Assembly: GCF_035492835.1 (NCBI RefSeq)
Contig: NZ_DATJIY010000181.1
Coordinates: forward strand, 1 to 64,000
Length of the DNA stretch: 64,000 nucleotides
Origin: Dinghuibacter sp035492835
GTDB lineage: Bacteria; Bacteroidota; Bacteroidia; Chitinophagales; Chitinophagaceae
Reading direction: 5' to 3'
Numbering within the stretch: the first letter of the stretch is position 1; every line of letters begins with the position of its first letter. Under the pieces are notes generated by a model. The model was not told where the DNA came from, made no database searches, and saw nothing but the letters and a program-made list of their open reading frames with translations. Below, in pieces: positions 40,685-49,083 of this stretch. The position numbers were made by a program, and so were the translations under genes.

Positions 40685-41176
40685 ATGAAAAGGTTCCTGT
40701 TATCCGTCATCGACTGGTTCTATCCGCCCTTCCGGCGTGTCATGCCCATCCAAACGTTTCGCTACGCAGCCTGCGGAGGCGGGAACACGCTCCTGGATAT
40801 TTGCATCTACTGGATCAGCTACAAATACATCCTCCACAAGGAGGTCATCATCCACCTGCCCTACCACTACGCCATCTCCCCGGAGATATCCTCGCAGCTG
40901 ATGGCTTTCTGCGTCAGCTTCCCCACCGGATTTTTCCTGATGCGTAACCTGGTCTTCCCCGAGTCCAACCTCCGCGGCCGGGTGCAGCTCTTCCGCTACC
41001 TCCTGCTCGTAGTGGTTTGCCTGTTCCTCAATGTCATCTTCATCAAATTCTTCGTGAGCGTTTGTAACGTGTACCCACCCTTTGCCAAAATACTGGCGAC
41101 GGTATTCGTGGTGACGTTCTCCTACCTCACCCAGAAACACTTCACCTTCCGGGTGAAGCGGACGCCCACCGCATAA
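40685..41176 (+). CDS. GtrA-family membrane protein
   Basis: A 163-residue protein started at the ATG at 40685 (MKRFLLSVIDWFYPPFRR), with four hydrophobic segments. IQTFRYAACGGGNTLLDICIYW, LMAFCVSFPTGFFLMRNLVFP and FVVTFSYLTQKHFTFRVKR match GtrA, whose members help move undecaprenyl-phosphate-linked sugars or decorate surface polysaccharides. A longer upstream frame overlaps the preceding gene and is not used. Ends nine bases before the convergent DUF4403 gene. Confidence 0.82.
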   Translation: MKRFLLSVIDWFYPPFRRVMPIQTFRYAACGGGNTLLDICIYWISYKYILHKEVIIHLPYHYAISPEISSQLMAFCVSFPTGFFLMRNLVFPESNLRGRVQLFRYLLLVVVCLFLNVIFIKFFVSVCNVYPPFAKILATVFVVTFSYLTQKHFTFRVKRTPTA

Positions 41177-41185
41177 CCGCCCGAC

Positions 41186-42586
41186 CTACCACGTAAGGTT
41201 ATCGACGAAGACGTCCAGCTCCCCGGAAGCCTGGCACCGTATGTCCATCTCCGACAGCCCGACGCCGAGCCGGAGCAGCACGATACGGTCGAGCTGCCCG
41301 CTGGTGTGGATGCCCTTGACGATGGGCTGGTTGAGCTGCGTGTTGGCCTTGGCGCGGATCTGCTCCAGGTAGTCCCGGATAGGGAATCGCGTATAGGTCC
41401 GGAGCTCCTTGAGGATCTTTTTACTGAACAGCCAGGACGCGGTGCGGATCAGGAGGTTGTTGGTCTCCAGGTGGTAGTCCAGGTCGGTCACGTCGAGGAT
41501 ACCGGCGGCGGTGTCCAGGACGGGCACGCCGCTGAGGAAGAACGTGCCGCTTTGGGAACCGCTGAACTGCATTCGGATGCCTATGTGGCCGCGGTCGAGG
41601 GACATCAGCGAGCACTTGTCGATGGTGATGCTGTGGTTGTCCACGTTGAACGTCTGGTGCGCTAGCTGGGCGTTGAGGATGGACGACAACGAGTCATAGT
41701 CGAGCCGGGCGTCCAGGTAGACGTTGAAGCCGTGGCGGGGCGTGAAGTCCGACAGGTTCGGCACCGGGGTCACGGTGTCCTTCATCGGCGTGAGGCTGAT
41801 CAGCGGCCGTCCCGAAATACCCACTGAAAGGTACAGCGTGTCGTTCCGGGCGACGAGGTCGCTGATCCGCAGTCGTTCCGGCTGGAGGCGGAGGTAGCCC
41901 ACGTTGTAGAGACGGTAGCTGGTCCATAGTTTTTGCCACAGCTGTTGGAACTGCGGACGCAGGTCGAGCTTGGCCAGCGTATCCTGGATACCCCAGCCGG
42001 CGGTATCCATCTGGGCGTTGATGGCGGCGATGACCTGGTTGGTGATGTCCTGCCCCCAAAAACAAACCGTGCATTTGTCGAGCGGCGTGGAGGGCAGGCG
42101 GGTAACCTTTGCCTGTACGGTGTAGTCGGGCTTCAGGGCGAACCGCATCGTAAAACCGACGTCTACGCGCCGCGCGCCTTCTTTACCGGCGCCGCAGCTG
42201 CAGTCGGGCGTCCAGGGGGAATAGGCCGCGGTGCCGGAGCAAAGACGCGTGGAGGCATCGATCTGGTAATATCCCGTGAATTTCAGGTCCATGCTGTTCC
42301 CCAGCGCCGTTATCCGCAGGTGGCCGCGGCGGAACCGGTACATATAACGGGTGTCGCAGCTGGGCTGATAATAGGCGACAGGCCAGCCCGGCGAATGGTA
42401 CACCGTGTCGACCTTTTCCTCCATGAGGTGGTAAAGGGCCTTCATGTTGACCCGGATGGGGATGTCGATGTCGCTCATGGGGAGGGTGTCAGCTCCCGTC
42501 TTAATCAACGTATCCGAGGGTCTGATCTCCTGGGCTTTTACGAGGAACGCCGGTATGAGCAGCAGCAGGGTAAGGAACCGTTTCAT
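41186..42586 (-). CDS. DUF4403-family exported protein
   Basis: A 466-residue protein with a signal peptide (to FLVKAQ). The pattern SDIDIPIRVNMKALYHLMEEKVDTVYH, then paired beta-rich halves ending CSLMSLDRGHIGIRMQFSGSQSGTFFLSGVPVLD and LDVTDLDYHLETNNLLIRTASWLFSKKIL, fits DUF4403, whose repeats look like SMP/BPI-type lipid-binding tubes. A CSCG cluster and another Cys pair (CTVC) could form disulfides. Function unknown; a periplasmic lipid-transfer role is a guess from fold only. It is three bases downstream of purU on the same strand. Confidence 0.72.
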   Translation of the reverse strand: MKRFLTLLLLIPAFLVKAQEIRPSDTLIKTGADTLPMSDIDIPIRVNMKALYHLMEEKVDTVYHSPGWPVAYYQPSCDTRYMYRFRRGHLRITALGNSMDLKFTGYYQIDASTRLCSGTAAYSPWTPDCSCGAGKEGARRVDVGFTMRFALKPDYTVQAKVTRLPSTPLDKCTVCFWGQDITNQVIAAINAQMDTAGWGIQDTLAKLDLRPQFQQLWQKLWTSYRLYNVGYLRLQPERLRISDLVARNDTLYLSVGISGRPLISLTPMKDTVTPVPNLSDFTPRHGFNVYLDARLDYDSLSSILNAQLAHQTFNVDNHSITIDKCSLMSLDRGHIGIRMQFSGSQSGTFFLSGVPVLDTAAGILDVTDLDYHLETNNLLIRTASWLFSKKILKELRTYTRFPIRDYLEQIRAKANTQLNQPIVKGIHTSGQLDRIVLLRLGVGLSEMDIRCQASGELDVFVDNLTW

Positions 42587-42589
42587 ACA

Positions 42590-43459
42590 CTATTCAAAAA
42601 CGATGGTTTTATTGTGTGTAATAAAAACCCGGTCCTCGAACACCAGCTGGAGGGCCTTGGCCAGCACCGAGGTCTCAATCTCCTTGCCGGCGCGGACCAT
42701 GTCGGCCGGGGTGAAGGTGTGGTTGACCGGGATGATCTGCTGGGCGATGATCGGTCCTTCATCCAGGTCGTTGGTGACGAAGTGGGCCGTGGCGCCGATC
42801 AGCTTGACGCCCCTTTCGAAGGCTTGGCGGTAGGGGCTCGCGCCCACGAAAGCCGGCAGGAACGAATGGTGGATGTTGATGATACGGTGCGGATAGCGTT
42901 CCACGAAAGACGGCGACAATATCCGCATGAACTTGGCCAGCACGATGTAGTCGAACACGTAATCCACCAACACCCCGTTCAATGCGGTCTCGAAGGTTTC
43001 CTTGTCCTTGCCTTCGTGGGTGACGAGCCGGAAGGGCATGGAAAAACGATGGCATATATCCCCCAGCAGCGCATGATTCCCGACGACGCATTGCACGCTG
43101 GCGCCCAGGGTGCCGAAGTGGTTGCGGAGCAGGATGTCGCCCAGGCAATGGTACTCCCTGGTGACCAATACGACGATGCGTTTGTGCGGTTCGGGGTTGA
43201 CGCGCACGAGCGCGCCGGCGGGCAGAACCAGCGCCAGCTCCCGCTGAAGCCGTTGCGCGTCGACGGCCGCGGTCTCATCCGCCGCCACAGTCACATCCGC
43301 CGCCGGGGCGCCTTCCACGACGAGTCGCGCGAAAAACGCCTGCTGCGCCGCATCCACGTTTTCGCGGATCGACACGATGTTCAGCCCGTGCCCCGCCAGC
43401 ACTGCGGAAATCGCCGCGACAAGCCCTACCTGGTCCTTACACTGGATCACGATGATCAT
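42590..43459 (-). CDS. purU: Formyltetrahydrofolate deformylase
   Basis: A 289-residue enzyme that hydrolyses 10-formyl-THF to formate and THF, supplying formate for PurT and balancing one-carbon pools. An N-terminal ACT domain (about 1-80, IVIQCKDQVGLVAAISAVLAGHGLNIVS) senses ligands, and the formyltransferase domain carries HHSFLPAFVGASPYRQAFERGVKLIGATAHFV, where His and the later Asp (DLDEGPIIAQ) are catalytic. The start is the ATG at 43459; the frame extends a little upstream. It is divergent from the next gene, with 22 bases between starts. Confidence 0.9.
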   Translation of the reverse strand: MIIVIQCKDQVGLVAAISAVLAGHGLNIVSIRENVDAAQQAFFARLVVEGAPAADVTVAADETAAVDAQRLQRELALVLPAGALVRVNPEPHKRIVVLVTREYHCLGDILLRNHFGTLGASVQCVVGNHALLGDICHRFSMPFRLVTHEGKDKETFETALNGVLVDYVFDYIVLAKFMRILSPSFVERYPHRIINIHHSFLPAFVGASPYRQAFERGVKLIGATAHFVTNDLDEGPIIAQQIIPVNHTFTPADMVRAGKEIETSVLAKALQLVFEDRVFITHNKTIVFE

Positions 43460-43481
43460 GCTGTAATATAGTAAATTGCGC

Positions 43482-44690
43482 ATGTTGCGGCACATTAAGG
43501 AAATAGCACTAACGGGCGTTTTGGCGGCGCTGTTCGCGGCGCGGGCGGTGGCGGCCCCCGCCGATTCCGCGGTCGCGCGTTTGCTGGATCGGCTGGAAGC
43601 CCTGCAGGTCCGCCAGGATGGTTTTTTCTACGCCGGCACGTTCCCCACGACCCGGACCTGGGGCGGTACCCCGGGTTGGCAAAAGGAGGACAATTCCATT
43701 TTTTATACCGGGCTGATCGTCTTTACCCTCCGCCAGCTGCGCCCGATGCTCGAGGCTCCGGAACGGATCCGGTGCGACAGCATCATCGCCCGCGCGCTCA
43801 GGGCCTACCCGCGTTACCTGAACGCGCGGGGGCGACCCACGTATAATTTCTGGCCCACGGAACACCCCGTTTTTTTCCCAAACTCGACCATCCTTGCGCA
43901 ATTCAAAAACAAGGACATAACCGACGACCTGGACGACACCAGCATTTTGTGGATGGGGGAGGGGATACCCGACAGCACCGCCCGTATCCTAAAGGCCCTG
44001 ATGGAAGCCCATGCCGGCGGTCCGGCGCGTCCCGCGCGCGGCTCCTACAAGGCGGTCCGGGACCTCCCCGCGTACTCTGCATGGTTTGGCGTCAGGACCC
44101 CCACCGAGCTGGACGCGGGGGTGCTTTGCAACGTGTTGTATTTCGTGCGGTTCGCTGGTCTGCGGTTTACCGCGGCAGACAGCGCCACGGAGCAGTTCCT
44201 GCGTTACATCGTTGCGGAACGCAAGTATTGGAAGGACCCGGCGTTTGCGTCGACCTATTACCCGAGGACCCCGGTATTGATATATCATATTTCCCGGTTG
44301 ATGGGGCGGTTTACCATCGACAGCCTGGAGCCTTACCGGCCGCAATTGATAGCGGATGCGCGGCGGGCCATGGCGGACACGCACAGCGCGATGGACCGGG
44401 TGATCCTGGCGACGGCGCTGATGTGGTTGGGCGACACTGCCACCGCCGACACCGCCACCGTCGGGCTACCAGCGGACCCCGACGCAGAGCGATTTCCCTT
44501 TTACATCGCCAACCTCGCCTCCCTGTTCCCGCGGATGTTCCGCCGGCTGGCGCTCCACGCGCCGTTCTCCATCTACCATTTTTATTGTCCGGCGTATAAC
44601 GACGCCCTGGTGTTGGAATACCTTACGCTCAGGCGGTCCCGATCTGGAGGGACGTCATCGACACCGACCCCATCACCGTCCGGTCGTTAA
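43482..44690 (+). CDS. Exported protein of unknown function, helical, with a DLDDTS motif
   Basis: A 402-residue protein started at the ATG at 43482; a TTG six bases earlier is the alternative. It has a signal peptide (ALTGVLAALFAARAVAA). The mature part looks all-helical with aromatic-rich loops (DGFFYAGTFPTTRTWGGTPGWQKEDNSIFYTGLIVFTLR, YNFWPTEHPVFFPNS) and the acidic motif ITDDLDDTSILW, which recalls the DxDDTA motif of class II terpene cyclases on an alpha-toroid. The export signal and the absence of QW repeats argue against a cyclase. The C-terminal tail (about 20 residues, Ser/Thr/Pro rich) comes from a 62-base overlap with the convergent gene. Confidence 0.55.
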   Translation: MLRHIKEIALTGVLAALFAARAVAAPADSAVARLLDRLEALQVRQDGFFYAGTFPTTRTWGGTPGWQKEDNSIFYTGLIVFTLRQLRPMLEAPERIRCDSIIARALRAYPRYLNARGRPTYNFWPTEHPVFFPNSTILAQFKNKDITDDLDDTSILWMGEGIPDSTARILKALMEAHAGGPARPARGSYKAVRDLPAYSAWFGVRTPTELDAGVLCNVLYFVRFAGLRFTAADSATEQFLRYIVAERKYWKDPAFASTYYPRTPVLIYHISRLMGRFTIDSLEPYRPQLIADARRAMADTHSAMDRVILATALMWLGDTATADTATVGLPADPDAERFPFYIANLASLFPRMFRRLALHAPFSIYHFYCPAYNDALVLEYLTLRRSRSGGTSSTPTPSPSGR

Positions 44691-45459
44691 AGAACGAGAC
44701 GGGCTCGCCCGGCTGCTGCAGACCCAGCACGTATAACAAAGGGAGGTAGTGCTCGGGTGTCGGGATGGCCAGCCCGACTTCCCGCCCCAGCGCGTCGTAG
44801 CGGGCGAGCGCCCCGGCGTCTCCTGCCCGGATCAGGGTGTTGAAGCGTTCCTGGGCGGCGGCCGCCCAGTCGTAGGCGCCGTCGGGTAATTGCCAGTTCA
44901 TCATCCGAAGGTTGTGTACCATGTTTCCGCTGCCGATGACCAGGATGCCCTTGCGACGTAGTGCCTGCAATTCCCGGCCGAGCTCGTAGTGGCGCGACGC
45001 GGGTTGCGTATAGTCGATGCTCAGCTGCAATACCGGTATGTCTGCCTGGGGATACATATGCCGGGTAACCGTCCAGGTGCCGTGGTCGAGCCCCCAGTCA
45101 TGATCCAGGAGCGGCGCCGCCGGCCGGAGCAGCTCCGCGGTAGCCTCCGCCAGGGCCGGGTCGCCAGGCGCGGGATACGTCACCGCCGATAGTTCCGGCG
45201 GAAAACCATAGAAATCATGGATCGTTTTGGGGGCCTCCATGGCGGTGATCCGCGTCCCCCGGGTAAACCAATGGGCCGACATGCACAAGACAGCTTTGGG
45301 CTGTGGTATTTCCCGTCCTATCTCCGCCCAGCGCCGGCTGAAGGCGTTGTCTTCGATCCCGTTCATGGGGGAGCCGTGCCCGATGAAAAGCGCGGGCGTC
45401 AGCCGCTCCTGCGGTTCCAGCTTGTCGGTAAAGGCCCGGAATTCGGAAAACGTATTCAT
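44629..45459 (-). CDS. DODA-type extradiol aromatic ring-opening dioxygenase (YgiD-like)
   Basis: A 276-residue class III extradiol dioxygenase, started at the ATG at 45459 (MNTFSEFRAF); the open frame runs upstream without family features. The metal-binding His are in LFIGHGSPMN, SAHWFTRG and DHDWGLDHGTW, and the signature YPQADIPVLQLSIDY is present. E. coli YgiD cleaves L-DOPA at the 4,5 bond in vitro, with a zinc or iron centre; the physiological role here is unknown. It is divergent from the Tet-like MFS gene and overlaps its convergent neighbour by 62 bases. Confidence 0.85.
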   Translation of the reverse strand: MNTFSEFRAFTDKLEPQERLTPALFIGHGSPMNGIEDNAFSRRWAEIGREIPQPKAVLCMSAHWFTRGTRITAMEAPKTIHDFYGFPPELSAVTYPAPGDPALAEATAELLRPAAPLLDHDWGLDHGTWTVTRHMYPQADIPVLQLSIDYTQPASRHYELGRELQALRRKGILVIGSGNMVHNLRMMNWQLPDGAYDWAAAAQERFNTLIRAGDAGALARYDALGREVGLAIPTPEHYLPLLYVLGLQQPGEPVSFFNDRTVMGSVSMTSLQIGTA

Positions 45460-45502
45460 ATCATAAAGGTACGGCGGAAATAATTTGCCTATTTTGTGCG
45501 CT

Positions 45503-46747
45503 ATGGCCATGCAAAAGCGATCCGCGGCAATCGGGTTCATCTTCGTCACCTTGATGTTAGACACCATCGGATTTGGGTTGTTAATCCCCGTTTTCCCCGA
45601 TCTTATACGGCAGCTTAAACACTGCAGCGTGAGTGAAGCCGCCGAATATGGGGGCTGGCTCATTACGCTCTACGCGGCCATGCAATTCGTATTCGCGCCC
45701 GTCCTGGGAAACCTGAGCGACCGGTATGGCCGCCGTCCCGTCCTCCTTTTCTCCCTGCTGGGGTTCGGGCTGGATTATTTGTTCCAGGGCTTTGCACCGA
45801 CGCTGGGATGGCTATTCGTGGGCCGCGCGATCGCGGGGATGACCGGGGCCAGCTTCACTACCGCCTCGGCCTACATCGCTGACATAAGCACGCCCGAAAA
45901 CCGGACACAGAACTTCGGCTTGGTCGGGGTGGCCTTTGGGGTGGGGTTTATCATCGGACCGGCCATCGGCGGGCTGCTGGGGGACTGGGGGCTGCGGGTT
46001 CCGTTTTTTGTGGCCGCCGGCTTTAGCCTGCTCAATTTGCTCTTTGGATATTTCATCCTCCCGGAATCGCTGCCAAAGGAGAAGCGCCGCGCCTTTGACT
46101 GGAAACGGGCCAACCCGGTGGGCTCCCTGCTGAGCCTTGGAAAATACCCGGCGCTGTGGGGGCTTTTCGTCTCGCTGCTGTTTTTGTACCTGGCGGCCTA
46201 TTCCGTGCAGACCACCTGGCCCTATTTCAACGAGGAGAAATTTCATTGGACTAAGTCGCAGATCGGCTTTTCCCTCGGTGTGGTGGGCGTCGTAACGGCC
46301 CTGGTTCAAGGGGTGCTGATCCGGAAAACCGTCCCCTTGCTGGGTCCTCAAAAAAGCATCTATACCGGGCTGCTGCTGTATACCTCGGGGCTCATATTGT
46401 TTGCCTTCGCCCCCCAAGGGTGGATGATGTACGTCTTCCTGGTGCCCTATTGCCTCGGTGGAATCGCCGGACCCGCGCTCCAAAGCACCCTGTCCGGGCA
46501 CGTACCCGCCGACGAGCAGGGGGAGCTCCAGGGCATGTTGACCAGCATAATGAGCATGGCGGCCATCATAGGTCCGCTTATGATGACCGGGCTCTTCCAC
46601 TACTATACCCGACCGCACGGGAAAATCTATTTCCCGGGGTCCCCTTTTTTGGCAGGGGCTATCTTTATGGTGTGCAGTATTGTCATCGCCTGGTGGACCC
46701 TTCGGGGGGAGGCTGCCGAGGCGGCGCCCGCCAAAGGCCGGCCCTGA
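45503..46747 (+). CDS. MFS transporter of the TCR/Tet family
   Basis: A 414-residue proton-coupled exporter with 12 predicted spans. The start is the ATG at 45503 (MAMQKRSAAIGFIFVTLMLDTIGFGLLIPVFPDL). LGNLSDRYGRRPVLL between spans 2 and 3 is the MFS motif A, and GLVGVAFGVGFIIGPAIGGLLGDWG is the exporter motif C in span 5. DTIGFGLLIPVFPDL in span 1 is typical of TetA-like proteins. It might export a drug, but no TetR-type regulator is adjacent and such homologues are common in this phylum, so resistance is not claimed. Confidence 0.83.
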   Translation: MAMQKRSAAIGFIFVTLMLDTIGFGLLIPVFPDLIRQLKHCSVSEAAEYGGWLITLYAAMQFVFAPVLGNLSDRYGRRPVLLFSLLGFGLDYLFQGFAPTLGWLFVGRAIAGMTGASFTTASAYIADISTPENRTQNFGLVGVAFGVGFIIGPAIGGLLGDWGLRVPFFVAAGFSLLNLLFGYFILPESLPKEKRRAFDWKRANPVGSLLSLGKYPALWGLFVSLLFLYLAAYSVQTTWPYFNEEKFHWTKSQIGFSLGVVGVVTALVQGVLIRKTVPLLGPQKSIYTGLLLYTSGLILFAFAPQGWMMYVFLVPYCLGGIAGPALQSTLSGHVPADEQGELQGMLTSIMSMAAIIGPLMMTGLFHYYTRPHGKIYFPGSPFLAGAIFMVCSIVIAWWTLRGEAAEAAPAKGRP

Positions 46748-46868
46748 CGCGGCAAATGCACGTCCAGCGGGACCTCAGACAATTACCTGACATTTTTGCA
46801 TCCTGCCTTGCCTTGGCATAATGATTGACGCCTGTATAGGAAATTTCTGACTAAAGTATCATTACTAT

Positions 46869-48785
46869 ATGGGAAAGATTATTGGTATCGACCTGGGAAC
46901 AACTAACAGTTGCGTTGCCGTTATGGAAGGCAACGAGCCGGTGGTCATCGCAAATGACGAAGGCCGGCGCACCACCCCCTCCGTGGTGGCATTTTTGAAA
47001 AACGGGGAACGGAAGGTGGGAGACCCGGCCAAGCGTCAGGCGATCACCAATCCCGTCAACACGATCATGTCCGTAAAGCGCTTCATGGGTAGGAAATACA
47101 ATGAAGTGCTGGAAGAGATCAAGCACGTCAGCTACAAGGTAGTGCAAGGTGACAACAATACGGTGCGCATCGACATCGATGGCCGTCTCTATACGCCGCA
47201 GGAAATCTCCGCGATGATCCTGCAAAAGATGAAGAAAACCGCTGAAGACTACCTGGGTCAGGAAGTATCCGAGGCCGTTATCACGGTTCCCGCCTACTTC
47301 AACGACGCCCAGCGCCAGGCCACCAAGGAGGCCGGTGAGATCGCCGGGCTGAACGTCCGCCGGATCATCAACGAGCCGACCGCCGCCGCCCTGGCCTATG
47401 GCCTGGACAAGAAGCACCAGGACATGAAGATCGCCGTCTTCGACTTAGGGGGCGGTACCTTCGACATCTCCGTCCTCGACCTGGGCGACGGGGTATTCGA
47501 AGTAAAGTCCACCAACGGGGACACCCACCTCGGCGGGGACGACTTCGACAAGGTCATCATGGACTGGCTGGCCGACCAATTCAAGGCCGACGAAGCCGTC
47601 GACCTGCGCAAGGACCCGATGGCCTGGCAGCGCCTGAAGGAAGCCGCTGAAAAGGCGAAGGTAGAGCTCTCTTCCTCCTCGGAAACCGAGATCAACCTGC
47701 CCTACATCACCGCCGTCGACGGGGTGCCCAAGCACCTGGTCAAGAAGCTGACCCGCGCCAAGTTCGAACAGCTCTCCGACTCGCTCTTCGAGCGTTGCCT
47801 GAAGCCGTGCGAGCAGGCCCTCAAGGACGCCGGCTATAAGCCCGCCGACATCGACGAGGTCATCCTCGTGGGTGGTTCTACCCGTATCCCCAAAGTACAG
47901 GAGCTGGTAGAGAAGTTCTTCGGCAAGAAGCCCAACAAGGGCGTAAACCCCGACGAAGTGGTAGCCGTTGGCGCCGCTATCCAGGGCGGTGTCCTGACCG
48001 GGGAGGTAAAAGACGTACTGCTCCTGGACGTTACCCCGCTCAGCCTGGGTATCGAAACCATGGGTGGCGTGATGACGACCCTGATCGGCTCCAACACCAC
48101 TATCCCGACCAAGAAATCGGAATCCTTCTCCACGGCTTCCGACAACCAGCCGGGTGTACAGATACACGTCCTCCAGGGCGAACGCTCCCTGGCCAAGGAC
48201 AACAAGAGCCTGGGTACCTTCAACCTCGACGGTATTCCCCCGGCGCCGCGCGGAGTACCCCAGATCGAAGTCACCTTTGACATCGACGCCAACGGTATCC
48301 TGCACGTAAGCGCCAAGGACAAGGGCACCGGTAAGGAACAAAAGATCCGGATCGAAGCCGGTAGCGGTTTGAGCAAGGAAGAAGTCGAAAAGATGAAGGC
48401 CGAAGCAAAGGCCAACGAAGCCACCGACAAGGCGGCCAAGGAAAAGATCGAAAAGCTCAACCAGGCCGACAGCCTGATCTTCCAGACGGAAAAACAGCTG
48501 AAGGAATTCGGCGAGAAGATCCCGGCCGACAAGAAGGCCCCGATCGAAAACGCCCTCAACCGCCTGAAGGAAGCGCACAAGTCGCAAGATGTGTCTTCCA
48601 TCGACGGCGCCGTCGAAGAAATGAACAAGGCCTGGACAGCAGCCTCCGAAGAAATCTACAAGGCCAGCCAAGGCGCCCAGGGCCCCGGCGCCGAGGGCCA
48701 CGACCAAGGCGGTCAATCGACCTCCGGTAACGGTGCCGCCCAGGGCGACCAGGTTACGGACGCCGAGTATGAAGAAGTGAAGTAA
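46869..48785 (+). CDS. dnaK: Molecular chaperone DnaK (Hsp70)
   Basis: A 638-residue chaperone. The nucleotide-binding domain (about 1-380) opens KIIGIDLGTTNSCVAVMEG, with IINEPTAAALAYGLDK, VFDLGGGTFDISVLDLGDGVFEV and ILVGGSTRIPKVQ. The substrate-binding domain begins DVTPLSLGIETMGG, and the lid ends in a Gly/Gln-rich tail with VTDAEYEEVK. dnaJ and grpE are not adjacent. Upstream the sequence TTGGCATAATGATTGA (46815-46830 region) is one base off a sigma-54 -24/-12 pair (TGGCAY-N5-TTGC), which may point to heat-shock control, but this is weak. A bidirectional terminator follows. Confidence 0.97.
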   Translation: MGKIIGIDLGTTNSCVAVMEGNEPVVIANDEGRRTTPSVVAFLKNGERKVGDPAKRQAITNPVNTIMSVKRFMGRKYNEVLEEIKHVSYKVVQGDNNTVRIDIDGRLYTPQEISAMILQKMKKTAEDYLGQEVSEAVITVPAYFNDAQRQATKEAGEIAGLNVRRIINEPTAAALAYGLDKKHQDMKIAVFDLGGGTFDISVLDLGDGVFEVKSTNGDTHLGGDDFDKVIMDWLADQFKADEAVDLRKDPMAWQRLKEAAEKAKVELSSSSETEINLPYITAVDGVPKHLVKKLTRAKFEQLSDSLFERCLKPCEQALKDAGYKPADIDEVILVGGSTRIPKVQELVEKFFGKKPNKGVNPDEVVAVGAAIQGGVLTGEVKDVLLLDVTPLSLGIETMGGVMTTLIGSNTTIPTKKSESFSTASDNQPGVQIHVLQGERSLAKDNKSLGTFNLDGIPPAPRGVPQIEVTFDIDANGILHVSAKDKGTGKEQKIRIEAGSGLSKEEVEKMKAEAKANEATDKAAKEKIEKLNQADSLIFQTEKQLKEFGEKIPADKKAPIENALNRLKEAHKSQDVSSIDGAVEEMNKAWTAASEEIYKASQGAQGPGAEGHDQGGQSTSGNGAAQGDQVTDAEYEEVK

Positions 48786-48804
48786 GTAAACGGTCCCCAA
48801 TAGA

Positions 48805-48834
48805 AAAAGGCCGCTCAGCGATGGGCGGCCTTTT
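48805..48834. terminator. Bidirectional terminator between dnaK and the small membrane gene
   Basis: AAAAGGCCGC (48805-48814), a ten-base loop, then GCGGCCTTTT (48825-48834). The A-rich left and T-rich right sides make it work in both directions, serving dnaK and the convergent small gene. Confidence 0.8.
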
Positions 48835-48852
48835 CCATTATCGATAGAAAGG

Positions 48853-49011
48853 TTAGATGATGTCGATCGCCTTTACGAAGAAATAGCACACAAACGGTAA
48901 CAAATAGACGTTGGTAAAGCCCACTTCCATGGCGAGATAGATGTAGACGGGCACGCTAATGAGGAACAGGACCCACCAAATGAGCGTAGATTTTTTCGTG
49001 TTGGTTTCCAT
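48853..49011 (-). CDS. Small two-span membrane protein (52 aa)
   Basis: A 52-residue protein started at the ATG at 49011 (METNTKKSTLIWW). It has two hydrophobic stretches (LIWWVLFLISVPVYIYLAME, about 9-28, and VYLLPFVCYFFVKAIDII, about 33-52) and a short polar N-terminus. The bidirectional terminator 20 bases past its stop, and a -7-like TATCTTCG upstream (about 35 bases before the ATG, minus strand), support it as a real gene. Not recognised; role unknown. Confidence 0.6.
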   Translation of the reverse strand: METNTKKSTLIWWVLFLISVPVYIYLAMEVGFTNVYLLPFVCYFFVKAIDII

Positions 49012-49083
49012 CGTATTTCCGGTTTTATCGGCACGAAGATACAGGTTTTCTGTATTTTTCCGCTTTAAAATGAGGCGGTGCTG

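Noticed and set aside
44011..44690. Terpene cyclase call for the DLDDTS protein
   Set aside because: Signal peptide, no QW motifs and a short length; kept only as an observation.
45503..46747. Tetracycline resistance gene call
   Set aside because: The fold is Tet-like but no regulator or diagnostic residues support a tetracycline substrate.
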